A stretch of 64,000 nt of DNA from Canna indica (Eukaryota; Streptophyta; Magnoliopsida; Zingiberales; Cannaceae), in contig CP136890.1 in assembly GCA_034359265.1 (NCBI GenBank), forward strand, positions 90,917,501-90,981,500, read 5' to 3'. A model generated the notes under the pieces. The model saw only the letters and a program-made list of their open reading frames with translations. It was not told where the DNA came from and ran no database searches. The translations under genes were made by a program, and so were the position numbers. Shown in pieces: positions 46,461 through 57,931 of this stretch; position 1 is the first letter of the stretch; each line of letters starts with the position of its first letter.

Positions 46461-47208
46461 GCAAGAGCAGGGACGCCGTCGAGGCACGCGAAGAAGATCA
46501 TGCAGCTATGCGCGGAGAAGGACGCCGCTGCGTTGAGGGCGCTGCAGCTGGCTGCAACGAGCGATCTCCGCCGTGAAAATTGATCGGCCGAAGGAGGTAC
46601 ATCATCGTCCTTAACTCACTGAGTTCAAGCTCTTCGTGTTGCGGCGACCGCCGGCGGGGCGGTGGGTGGTGGCTTGAGTTGGAAGGGGAAGTAGGAACTC
46701 GGCAGAAAAGAAAAATCTTTGGTCAATATTTTGGTCAATAATGGAGTATATGTGGTATTATTTATCATATGTGGCATCAGTTAAAGATAAATACTTATCA
46801 TGTCATCGCCGTTAAGTGACACATCGGTCAAATTCGTCAAAAATGACGGTGAGTGCTAAACGGGGTAATGGAATGATAGTTCGTGTATTTCTTTGCTAAC
46901 GGATAAAATTTATGCTAAAAATGGAAAAAAAATATCCAAAGTTCGTGTGTTTTTTTTGTATTTACTTTATATAATATTGTCTAGTATGCTTTATATGATG
47001 AAATAAAAAATAAATAGTATAAAGGGTATTTTCGTCAAATTATCTTATCCTGTGTTATGATAATACAAAGCGAACGTAAGATAATACTAAATTTGATGTC
47101 CAATACGAAACGAACATGAGATTATTTGTTATGTTGTTTTGTACAATCTTATACAGTACTGACTAATCTGTTCTGTACTAAATTATTTGCGAAACGAATG
47201 GACCCATA

Positions 47209-49793
47209 AGGAATAAGAGAATTTGATTCATGCCAAAGATGATTACGGTATGTCAAAGATGGGTCGACGAAATCGCGACGCGAAATTGCACGTTAATCGA
47301 TAAAAGAATGGGTGAGGAAGTAGTGAGAGGCCACCACTGGTGGTGAATCCGACAAAGATATGAAGAACAAGGGAGGGAGAAAGATGAACAGGGGATCACA
47401 AAACGATAAGAGAAGATAAAGATGAAAGATATTTTTATCCATTCATATAAAATTTGATAAAAAATTATATGGATGATCACTTTTTAAAATACTTATCCAA
47501 GAGGCTCAGTCCATGCAATTTCATCCAAATAATTTTTTTAATAAAGGGAAGAGCTCTCACGCCGAGCCAAAAAAAAAAACAAAAAAAAGAAGAAGAAGGA
47601 AAGTGCTCTCAAAATGACACTGAGGCCCTACGAAGTCTGTAGTTGGAACCACAATGACAACAATAAATGAGCATAGATTACTGCATAATATATAAACCAT
47701 GGTACCAACAAATTATATAGACTCACTATAGAGCGAGTTTGCTGCCACTGCAAAAAGTTTGAACAATCTGAAGCTCATACATAACGCACAATTTCAATGC
47801 AAGGCAAATTATGGGTGTTTGTATGAGCAGTGGAGCATGGAGAAAAGAGGGGAAGAAGAAAGAGTAGAAGGGTTGCCATTAGTGAAGGAGGAAAAGGAGG
47901 AAGAAAGATTTGACCATTTTAAATAATTTTCTCAATATAAAATACAATATTAACTCTGATTAACCAATATGTAAATTTAATTGGCATTCAACTGCAAAAA
48001 TGTTTGCTAATCTCATAAACAAAATATTATATGAAAAATACTTCTCTTAAATATATTCAATGCCTAAATTACCAACTTGTTTCCCTGCTTGAATTGGTAA
48101 GCAAAGACGAACACTGGAGAAGAACACAGAACGATATGCAGAGTATGTGTATCCCTACTTGTAATGAGTACAAAGTTGTTCCATACAAATCATCTTCTAG
48201 CATCATTTGCATAATTTGTGCAACCAATTTTTCTAAGTTCTAATCACAGTATATTATTTGTATACCACTAGCATGATCCATGCTCCACAGCTAGGTCTTT
48301 CTATACGGGTTTGTAGACACCTCATTATGCAGGACCTGGAGCAAGAAACAATTATGGTCAATAATCTTCAGATGTATCTGAAAACATTTAGCTGGAGCCA
48401 AAAATGAACAGAACATATGCCCTACAAGTAAATAGGAAAAAAGTAATCACTCAATCTTCTTTGTCAAAGTGTTCCACAAGTAGAACCATATAGAGCAGTT
48501 AAGAAATAGAAGTTAAATGTTTGATTTGTGAGAATTTCATTACCCAAAAGGAAAGTTATCAGGTGGAGTATTTGACCTCCAACAAATAGAGAGAAGATGA
48601 CCCATGTCCCATGGAATTTAGAGCTCCATTGCCAACATGGATTTAGTCCAACCATCTTCCAGAAAACAAGAACAAAAAAAGAAGCTTTAATTGACTAGAA
48701 TACAATACTCCAAGCAATTTCAGGTCTCATCTTCTGAAGAGATTAAAGCACAATTGATTTAGCCTAAAAAACTTGTGAAGAGCTATGACTGAACCATCCT
48801 GTTATGATTTGGTCTCATCTGGTACAAAGATATGAACATTGAGGACAGCCAACATTTGAGTAAAGGCATTGACAAATAAACTCTTGTTGTAGTGATAAAC
48901 CAACATCCATCTTAGAATCATTACATTTATTTTCAGGATGAGTATTACTAGTATTTGTTTGTTTTCTCCAATTTTATTTTCTCATCAGCAACTTCCAGCT
49001 ACAGGTGTATCCTAATAGTTGAGCTCCTACTTGACAAACTGCCTACAGAGTACAGACACAACAAACAATATTATTAGTAAATACAAAATATTTAGTTTAT
49101 TGCAGCAACAACAACATGTAATTGAACTAATTGTAAACTTCCAAGGTAATTATTGGAATTTATTGTTAGCATGCTGTGTTACTACATGAACGGCTGTTGT
49201 CCTCCATGAAGTAGATGATTGTTCAGTCATGGCTGATCATTGAAGGCAAATGGAATGTTTCATAGGTTGAACTAGTACAATAGATCAGAATCATATTTTT
49301 TACTTTAAGTTACAAAATCATTTCTTCTCTTCTCCCTACTCTTTGGTTAGTGTTGGCTAGTCATGGCATGTTGAAGTGTTCATAATAGCCCCGGAACCAG
49401 TATGATACAGGTCCAGCCTATCGTGGAAAGAAACAAGATCAATCCATGGCTTTGACAAATAAGTTCTTAGTGAAACCATTAACCTATTGCCACACGACTA
49501 CAATATATTTCAACTTCCTTCATAAGTTCACAAACAAAGATGAAAAACACCTTAGTCTAATCCTGATTCCCGCTACATTACAAATAAGAACCATTGATAA
49601 GCACTCATTGATATGTTCAATTCTCACAGTTAAGTTCCTGCAGAATTCATTCTTTATATAGCACTATTATTCAAGATCGTCTTTCCTCTAGGGTCACTCA
49701 TCAGTATGAGTCTCCTTGCGATCACTGTTGTCAAATGTTCTTGTAGTTCCAAGAATGGGTTGAGAAGGGCTTGTAAAAATGGTTGAAAGAGAT
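47209..49793. other. Gene-free stretch
   Basis: No ORF, RNA gene or repeat of note apart from an A-rich run at about 47570-47600. It may include the 3' flank of the DUF2358 gene, which is transcribed toward it. Confidence 0.5.
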
Positions 49794-49801
49794 GTTTCTG
49801 G

Positions 49802-50170
49802 CATGGTTTTAAATACCATACTGTACCACCCAATACGACCGGTATTTATTGGTTTTTTTAAAAACCGGTATCGGTACGCCCGGTACCAATCGATACTAGT
49901 CGGGTAGCAATGATACCTAGTTTATACTGCCTAGTACCAGCCTATCTATATCAGTTTTGAGATTTTTAGTAGATTATGTGTGTTTTGGAACTTAAAACTG
50001 TGTTTGAAGCTTAAAACTATGTTTTGGAGACTACATTTGAAAAATAAAAATAAAAAACAGAATGAATAAAAATCTTGAGAAAATCGGCATGTACTGGCCG
50101 GTACAGTATCGGTACGTACCGGTACCGGTCTCAGACCGAGATCGGTACTGGTACAATATTTTGAACCATG
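49802..50170. mobile_element. MITE with CATGGTT ends and 8-bp target duplication
   Basis: The ends CATGGTTTTAAATACC and (inverted) CATGGTTCAAAATATTG are flanked by GTTTCTGG (49794-49801) and GTTCCTGG (50171-50178), an 8-bp duplication with one mismatch. The interior is full of CCGGTACC / CGGTACGTACCG palindromes. The 8-bp duplication suggests hAT-type mobilisation. Confidence 0.7.
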
Positions 50171-50422
50171 GTTCCTGGTCCTATTGGTCTTTATAGTAAG
50201 GAACCGAACATAGATCATAGAACTCAAGTACAAGTACAAATGCATCACACGTAGTATTTAAGAAAAAAAAATGCAACTTTACACACAAAGTAAACTAACT
50301 AGACTGTTGATAAGTTGGAAGATCATTAGAATTCCAAACAATGCATGATCAGGTGGAACTCACCATGATGTGCCCCTTTTCATTCTCATATTTCCTTGTT
50401 AAAGGTTCCTTGCACGCACACG

Positions 50423-51343
50423 CTATGAACAAGTGATCAAACCCTCCATGCCAATCCCAGCTGGACTTGGTCCTCCCTGTTCAAGCGTACTCCTTATCGC
50501 TCGATAGAGTTCCACCCATGAGGAATAACCCCTCGAGAAATTGTCGTCCAATATGCCACCGGAAAACGTCAAATTTGGGCTTGGTGGACAGGCGGCAGCC
50601 ACCAAATCCATCACGGTCACTTGCCTGATCGGCGCTTGAGGAAAATTCAACGCCACGTTATCAACTTTATGCTCGTAAATCTTCCCGTTCCTATCCAGCT
50701 TATACCACGACGTCCCCTGGAACGTTCCCCGCGCTTCCCATGGCACCCGAGGCACACCCTCCAGCTCCCACCGGATTAAGATCATGTTCTCCGACGGCTG
50801 CCACACGCGGAAAATCCGGAGCCCAATCTCCCTAAACAAAATCCTGCCGTGAAACCTAAGCGCCCAGAAGATGAGCCTATAGTTCTCGATGCCATTAAAG
50901 GTGTTGAGGGGGTCAATAAAGGTGACGTCTTCCCTGAAGAAAACCCCCAAATGCAAGAAAATTCAATGAAGGTCGATGAAAATTCAAACTTTATGCCGAA
51001 TTCGGATTGGGGCAGTAAGGAATTACCGGTAGATGTCGTAATTGAGATCTCTAACGAAGAGGGAGGGCAGATCGTCGCGGAGGGTCCGGACAGCGGTGCC
51101 GAGGTTGAGGTAGAAGTCGTCCTTGTCACCTTTGCCGCCGCTGACGGAGGTGGTGGCGGAGGCAGAGGATGGGGGCTCGTGGGGGAAGGGGACGGCAGGC
51201 GGCTTCTCCTGAACGGCGCCGCGGAGGAGGGTAGAAGCGGGGAGGTCGAGCTTGGTGACAGCGGCGGGGGAGCAGACAAGCCTCTGGTGAGGTTTTTGAA
51301 GCGGGAGGAGAGGCGGAGAGGAGAATTTGGGAAGAAAAGCCAT
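50423..51343 (-). CDS. DUF2358 (SnoaL/NTF2-like) protein, probably plastid-targeted, 2 exons
   Basis: Exon 1 is 51343-51027 and exon 2 is 50933-50423 on the - strand. The 93-bp intron has donor CCG|GTAATT and acceptor TTCTTCAG. The split CG|G codon restores Arg, giving DLNYDIYR then EDVTFIDPLNTF, the DUF2358 signature. The product is 275 aa. The N-terminus (MAFLPKFSSPPLLPLQKPHQ, rich in Ser, Pro and basic residues, few acidic) looks like a chloroplast transit peptide. FYLNLGTAVRTLRDDLPSLF opens the domain at about residue 80, and WELEGVPRVPWEARGTFQGT and SWYKLDRNGKIYEHKVD are in the conserved core. The C-terminus is GMEGLITCS. The biochemical function of the family is not established. No frame damage. 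Confidence 0.85.
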
Positions 51344-52217
51344 GCCTTCCTTTTATCTTTCTTCGTCGCCCGTCTTATTTCTCCTCTTTGGGGTTTATTT
51401 TTCTTCTCAAACTTCCATGGCGGAGAGCGAGCACGATGGCAGCGGAAAGAGGAGGCTTTTCGTGGCTTTGAATCACGCAACGGATACGATGATGGTCCGG
51501 ATAACATGTTCAATAACAAACGTTATATAATCACATCGGACGTTATCTATCATGTTATATAATCATTTGGCTATCAAGTATCAACGAATGGAAATTAATG
51601 GGAAAAAGGGTCCGTCATAATATTTATAACGAGTTGCGATATCTGTTTCGGTAGTTGTTATATATGTTATTGACATTAATTCTTTGCTAAAGTAGTGACT
51701 GAAAATAAGTAATAGGCAAAACAAGTAGCTGGTTGTTCTGATTCCAAATGGATCAGGATTCAGGATTTGTTATCGAAAGAAAATGACTTGGTGTCATTTA
51801 GCTCAATAAAACAATTTCTACATGTGGCTTATCTTGTTGATCTTATTTTGGTTATGGCTAAGATTGCGGGAAAGAAGTAAAAATGACAAGGAGATTGGCT
51901 TTACATGGAATAAATAAATAAATAAGTAATTGGAGGCACCGCAAGAAGGATATTCTTTTTTCTTTATGGATTCTTAAGAATATATTAGTACAAGAAGGGG
52001 CGTGAAGTTGATTGATTCTATCGATACATTTGCATTGATTAAATCAATTATTTAATTGTTTTTAAAGTTTGGTTCAGTTTGGATAAAGCAGTTAATTTCT
52101 TCGGAATAAATTAAATGGAAGCACAAAATTAAAATTTTATATTTTTATTATTATTTACCATTATATAACTATAACAAATTTGAAAAAAAAAACCAGCTGA
52201 TATAAATTGAACTAATT
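51344..52217. other. DUF2358 gene upstream region, no other gene
   Basis: It contains the presumed 5' leader and promoter of the - strand gene ending at 51343 and then AT-rich sequence. No clear TATA box that I would commit to. Confidence 0.4.
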
Positions 52218-52530
52218 CTTTTTCTTTCTCCTGATCATCTTGTTTCTTCTCTTTTCTCTCTTCATTTTTTTTCTTCCTCTTCCTTTTTCCTTCTTTCTTT
52301 TTTCTCCAATTTTTTTCATCCTCTTCCTTTTCTTTCTTTCTTCTATTTTTTTTCTTCCTCTTCCTTTTTTCCTTTTCCTTTTTTTTTCTCCATTTTTTTT
52401 CTTCTCTTCTACTTCTTTCTTCTCCAATCTTTTTCCTCTTTTTTTTTCTTCTTTCTTTTTTTTTCCTTCTCCACTTTTTTCCTATTCCTTCGACATTTTT
52501 TTTTCTTTCTTTCTTCATTTGCTTCCTGCA
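52218..52530. repeat. Pyrimidine-rich low-complexity tract
   Basis: About 310 bp of TTCTTTTTC / CTTCCTCTTC-type sequence. The Lys/Glu/Arg-only open frame on the opposite strand is explained by this composition. Confidence 0.85.
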
Positions 52531-52648
52531 CTAGTAAACTATTTGTTCATTTTATCTTCATTCGCTAAGGTTAGTATTTTGTCTTATACTTTTTATTTTT
52601 TAATATTTATTTTTTTATTTAGTCATTTTTTTATAAAATCGCTGGAAC

Positions 52649-55600
52649 TAGGGGCGTATGCAGGATTCTAAAAATGGAGGACATAAAAAAAATTTAAAAC
52701 TGAAATTATGATGTTCAATTATAATTTTGGTATAATTGTATAAACGTATCTTTAATATAAGACAACCAAAATACATAGATCAACAAACCAAAAGAGAAGC
52801 GACCTACTACATTTTACAATTGTCCTCTACGGCTTCTCATATTTTGAAAACGACTAAAGATAGCATCATTTGTAATCTTTGAATACATTTCAACCTCTAT
52901 AAAAGTTACTAAACAAATATTCAAGAGTTGATCGCTCATACTATTGCGCACTCTATTCTTCACAAAGCTCATTGTTGAAAAAGCTCTTTCCACACTTGTT
53001 GTCGCCATTCGAAGAGTCAAAGCTAACTTCAAAAACAAATAAACTTGAGAAAATACTATGTGTTTTTTTCTCTCAACAAGCTTCACAGAAAATTCACTAA
53101 GCTCATCGATTGTAGAAAATCTCTCATCACTTTGCATATCATAAATAAAGCTTTCAAGTTGAAACTCAAGAGCCAACAAATCAATAAGTGAAAACTTATT
53201 AGGATAAAATTTCGTAAATTTCATCAACTTTCCATTGTCAAAATTAGCAAATGATTCTTTAGGACTCAAGCAAGACATACCAATAAGTAACTCTAAGTTG
53301 ACCTTGTCAAAACGATTGTTTAGCTCTTGAAGTTGTATATCAATCACCTTTAGAAATACTTCAACTCGAAAATGGTGCAAATTTGTAACTTGTTGAATTC
53401 CTCTCTTTGTTCTCCCCCATGGAGCATATGCATCATCTATATTAGGAACTTCAATGTGATTCTTAGCACAAAAATCACACACTTTATCCATAAGAGATTC
53501 TCATCCCTCGTCTCTCATCATCTGCAATATATTCTTAGTTGATATAACAAGTGACATAGAATTGACTATATCTTGATCTTTACGTTGTAAAGATAGATTT
53601 AGTTCATGTGTCAGACCCAAAATAGACATCATCAGTCGAGCCACAAAGATAAAGTAAAATGACTCTAAGTTGTATAGAATAGATTGAGCTTTTATCTTGT
53701 CACTTGAATGTGAGCAGATTTCTCCAAGTGTGTGAAGCACACTACATATCGACGAAAACATAGAATAGATGCTCAAAAGTGTCTTATAGTGGGATCCCCA
53801 ACGAGTATCACCTAGCCTCCTCAAATCAATTTCCTAATTTAACCACTTCCACTTTCAATTTCACCAACACATAATGCTTCTGCAACTTGTTCTGCTTGCT
53901 TTACTCGAAGCATTTCCTTTCTCTTACAAGAAACTTCGATTACATTCAACAAATTTGTAAGTTGCTCAAAAAGCTAAACACAATCATCGTTCTTTGAACA
54001 AACAACTACAAGTGTCAGTTGAAGTTAATGAGCAAAACAATGAACATAATAAACAGATGGAGTTTCCTTCATGATCAAAGTTTTAAGGCCATTGATTTCA
54101 CCTTTCATGTTACTAGCTCCATCGTAGCCTTGGCCTTGAATTCTAGATGGACTCAAAGAATGCTCCAGTAGTAATGAAAAGATCAAAGTTTTAAGAGACA
54201 TAGCAGTAGTATCAGAGACATGCACAAGTCCAAGGAACCGCTCAGTTACCTTTCCACATCTATCAACAAAACGCAAACATATAGCCAATTGCTCCTTCTG
54301 AGATATATCACTTGACTCATCAACTAATATAGAAAAATATTCATCACCTAGATCATCAATAATGGCTTTTGTTGTTTCCTTTGCACAAGCATTGATGATG
54401 TCTTGTTGTATTATAGGAGCTATCAATTGATTATTTCCTAGAGCATTTTTCAAAACAACACTATCAACATCATCACTTCGTTCGGCATACCATGATAAAA
54501 GTTAAAGAAAATTCCCTTTATTGCTTGATGTTTCACTTTCATCATAACCACGAAAAGCCAAACCTTGATGAAGAAGAAACCTCAAAACATCAATTGAGAC
54601 GGTTAGACGAGTTCTATACTCACGTTTTGTTTGATCAGATTGCTTGTAAGAAGTGGTTTGGATTGAGCACTTTTCATTCATTAAATCCTCACACTTAATC
54701 CGAGCTTGATTATGAGCACTTCTGATTAGACCGACATGTTTATCATATCTATCTATTTTGTGCCAACTATAAAATCCTCCATTAACAAATGAATCACCAC
54801 CTGCAGTATTTTCGATTTCATTCTTGAATAAGTAACACCACAAACAAAATACGCCATCTGCGTCCACACTATATTCCATCCAACTATAATTCTGATACCA
54901 ATATGAATTAAATCGTCGTAATGCTCCTCCAACTTTTCTGAGAGGATATTGCTCCATATGAGGCCGGCAAGGACCTCTTTGTAGATATGCTCTCCTTACT
55001 TCATCCCGAATATTTGGATGAAAATCTGAGATCTTCCTCCTTAATCCTGGATCAGATTGAAGTGAATTAATGTCAAACATACTTGGTGTATTTGATAAAT
55101 GAGGCAAACTTGGCGTAGGCTTAATAGATGATGGAGGAGTAGGCTCATTAGTTGATGGAAGAGTATGCTCATTAATTAGCTGATGGAGGAGTAGGCTCAC
55201 TTGGAATTGGAAGTGGATGAGGAGGATCATCAGAGGTTGGAGTTGATGAAGAAGACTCTTGTCGTTGTCGTTTATGATATCGTTCAAACATATTTTTAAG
55301 CATTGTCTCAATATAGAAAGTGTCTCAAAATGAGGCACTAAGCGAATTTTTCCTCCGAACTACATTAAAACTATGGAAAGTCAAAAACTAATAGTTGAAA
55401 TGGAAGGAACTAAACAATATATTCCTTGCCTAATATAAGCTAATAAAAACATCTAAAATGAAAACATAATGCAATTAGAATGAAATTACCAAATTGAAAT
55501 AATGCAACACTAGTGTTTATTTGCAAACTGATTACCAAATACCAAACATTCAAGAGTCAGGTGGCTGTAAATGATACAACAAAGTATGAAATATCTACCA

Positions 55601-56375
55601 GTGGCTCTGTAGATATATGATCAACATTCAAGAGTCATGAGTAAAATTCAGTAATTGTACAAACTACAAGGTGGTTGTAAACATTCAAGAGCCATGAGTA
55701 TCTACCAAGTACCAACACATTCAAGGGTCAACACAAAAGATCAACAAAGAATGAAATTACCAAACGTCCAAACATATATGAAATTAGTAAAATTACCAAA
55801 CATATAGAAGAAATATGAAGGGGAATCATTAAGCATACCTTTGTAAATAAATGTGGTTGTATAATCGTATAAATGATACTTGGCGGCGGAGGGAAATAAA
55901 GAGGTGGGTAGCGGGCGACGACAACACCAGAAGGCAGGTGGGCGGTGGCGGCACCAGAGGTCCAGAAGGCAAATGGGCGGCGGGCGGCGGCAGCACCAGA
56001 AGGCAAGTGGGCGGCGGAGAGAAATAGAGAGGTGGGCGGCGGGCGACGACAACACCAGAAGGCAGGTGGGCGGCGGCAATTGACGGAGACTGACTTTGGG
56101 GATTAGGGTTGCGGCAATTGGCAGGTGGGAGACGGCAATCGAAAGGAGAAGAGGAGAAATAGTCGCTCGAGGCGGCCTCGAGCTGTGTCTTGCGTCTCAC
56201 GATTAGGGCGGCTGCTTAGAAGATTAAGAGGGATTTGGGGTGGGCCAGTGGGGTCATTTTTGGGGTTGACTACTTGACTAACTTTGTGGGGATCAAAATC
56301 TAATTTTTTTTTACAAAAAATGAGCAAAAATGAGGGACAAAATGTCCCCCATTTGCATACCTGCATACGCCCTTG
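52649..56375 (-). mobile_element. hAT transposon with TTF-type transposase (degenerate)
   Basis: The terminal repeats TAGGGGCGTATGCAGG and (inverted) CAAGGGCGTATGCAGG are flanked by GCTGGAAC (52641-52648) and GCTGGAAT (56376-56383), an 8-bp hAT-type duplication with one mismatch. The transposase lies on the - strand. 55400-56350 is non-coding; part of it (about 55880-56110) is GC-rich with GGCGGGCG repeats. Confidence 0.88.
52814..55303 (-). pseudogene. hAT transposase (TTF zinc finger, DUF4371, hAT dimerisation), broken
   Basis: ATG at 55303 reads MLKNMFERYHKRQRQESSSS. After a frameshift near 55170 come the TTF-type zinc finger (RRFNSYWYQNYSWMEYSVDA, FCLWCYLF), then a DUF4371-like core in frame 54453-54025 (SILVDESSDISQKEQLAICL, GQGYDGASNMKG), then RLGDTRWGSHYKTL (53824 on), and finally the dimerisation region (TTSVERAFSTMSFVKNRVRN) ending at 52814. 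The DES and YDGASNM motifs are intact, but stops and frame changes near 55170, 54480, 53830-54020 and 53495 inactivate it. Without those breaks it would be about 800 aa, normal for this class. Confidence 0.88.
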
Positions 56376-56415
56376 GCTGGAATCGTCCATGTCGGAACCA
56401 TTAATTTTTTTAAGG

Positions 56416-56418
<3 letters not shown>

Positions 56419-56505
<87 letters not shown>
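56419..56505. repeat. (AT)n microsatellite
   Basis: About 43 uninterrupted AT dinucleotides, just outside the right end of the hAT element. Confidence 0.95.
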
Positions 56506-56507
<2 letters not shown>

Positions 56508-56639
56508 CTAGTATTGTTTTTATAAATTGTTATATATTTATATAAATTGTTCTATGTAAAAAAAACTTGTTAATTAAATAAGTACATATAAATATTTAAT
56601 TAAATAATTGTTAATATATATATGTATATTTACATATTT

Positions 56640-56879
56640 GAATTCAATTCAAATTGAATTGTCACAAGCCCCAGGAATTACCAACGCCTATGATGTATTG
56701 TTTCTTTTATTTTCATTTAATATTACACACCGGCGCCAAAATTAGCGCTAATATATCAATTTCTATTCTATTCATTTCGACTTGAATTTGGACGCATTAC
56801 TGGCACCGATTTGCACATTTTCGTAGGCGCCGGTATATTATATGCAAATGGCATGGATTGTTTAGGTTTGTTGTAGTGA
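56640..56879. mobile_element. Possible CACTA-type end
   Basis: The segment ends TTTGTTGTAGTG at 56879 (inverse CACTACAACAAACC), a common CACTA terminus. Inside, ACCGGCGCC (about 56729) and GGCGCCGGT (about 56827) form an inverted pair. The other end was not found, so this is tentative. 56880-57690 shows no gene. Confidence 0.35.
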
Positions 56880-57698
56880 ATGCTACCTTGAGCTATTGGC
56901 CCAAAGGGTCTTCTAATAAGTGGTGTTAACCCCACATGAGATGGAGGCCCAAACCTAAAATGAGTTACAACTATTCCCTAAATTTACATAATACATATCA
57001 ATGAATTAATTAAGATGCAAGTTAAACTCTTGTTGCATGATCTTTTCCTAAAGCTGCTAAATCTAATCTATGCTTATGACTCACAAACAAGGATTCTAAA
57101 ATGAATTTATGCTAACAAACTATGACCAAAAAAGAAGCCTTATATCACATGCATATGGGCCCAATTTATTCGGTAGAGCTCCCTTTTTTTCCAGGTTTGC
57201 CAGGGCAGTCCACACTACCTTTCACTTGGACTGCTCAGTTTCACAAATTTTGCCCTGCCACATACTGCTTTTCCAATTTGCTAAAGGAACCCTAACTCTC
57301 CTTTATTTTTATCCCCAAGCCTTGTGCTACATCATGCAATTGTATAATTCAGTGCATTTTTCTTAAATGATGCATCAACCAGAGTACTACTGACTTTCCT
57401 GTAGAAGACTAGGAATTGAAGAAAGAATCAATATGAGGAACATGATATCAGCAAGCAAGCAGAAGAACAAATTAAGACGAAGCAAAACAAGTCAACTTAA
57501 AGCAGCAGGACTGTGACACAGAAATAGTAGTATGATTTCTGACTTCCCGCCATAGACACCTCCACCAAATCCTCAAATCAGAAAATGATGTTAGAATTAA
57601 AAATTGAACATATATTTTAAAATTAATTTCAGATTTACTTGGGTCATTATTTGGATTATTTGATAATATATTTCTCTTTCTCTCTCTCTCTCGTTGTT

Positions 57699-57708
57699 CT
57701 ATAAATAG
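57699..57708 (+). promoter_or_regulatory. TATA box of the PLATZ gene
   Basis: CTATAAATAG follows a CT-rich microsatellite (57672-57692). A start near 57730 would give a 200-nt leader that contains a very short upstream ORF (ATG AGT CTA TGA, about 57739-57750). Confidence 0.7.
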
Positions 57709-57931
57709 ATGGCCGGGTTCGTTAAACATCCCTACTACTATGAGTCTATGACTACTACTACTACTACTCCCCCAATCTTTTAAGCTCAAAAAACCAAACA
57801 ATTAAAACGCTGTTCCTGAAGAAAGTCACAGTCCTTCACAGTGAGAGGAGAGAGAGTAGAGCAGGCACTGTGTGTCTCTACATGTAGGGCGGCTTCCTTG
57901 GCAGAGGCAAGGAGACAGAAAGATCTCATCA

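Larger units (their letters stand above)
45246..46967. mobile_element. Pack-MULE (Mutator-like) with AP-3 delta gene fragments
   Basis: A 9-bp target duplication TATATAATA lies at 45237-45245 and 46968-46976. Long terminal inverted repeats of about 170 bp start GGGTAAATTCC (left) and AAGTAAATACA (right, inverted) and share ACCCCGTTTAGCACNCACCG and CCGTCATTTTTGACGAATTT. The 1.7-kb element has no transposase. The GC-rich interior carries two fragments of one host gene in opposite orientations. Confidence 0.92.
40413..47205. mobile_element. Outer TIR element containing CACTA and Pack-MULE insertions
   Basis: The left end GGGTCTGTTAGTTTCGCATA and the inverted right end GGGTCCATTCGTTTCGCAAA match, with further matching GTTCGTTT words inside both ends. 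ATA flanks both outer sides (40410-40412 and 47206-47208), compatible with a 3-bp target duplication. After removing the two inner insertions about 1.1 kb remains, with no transposase. The superfamily is tentative (PIF/Harbinger-like). Confidence 0.5.

Noticed and set aside
45964..46536. 190-codon Pro/Ser/Thr-rich + strand frame
   Set aside because: Overlaps the AP-3 delta fragments in a different frame; composition is due to high GC.
52129..52518. 129-codon Lys/Glu/Arg-rich frame on the - strand
   Set aside because: Produced by the pyrimidine-rich low-complexity tract; no domain, no start context, and overlapping frames look the same.
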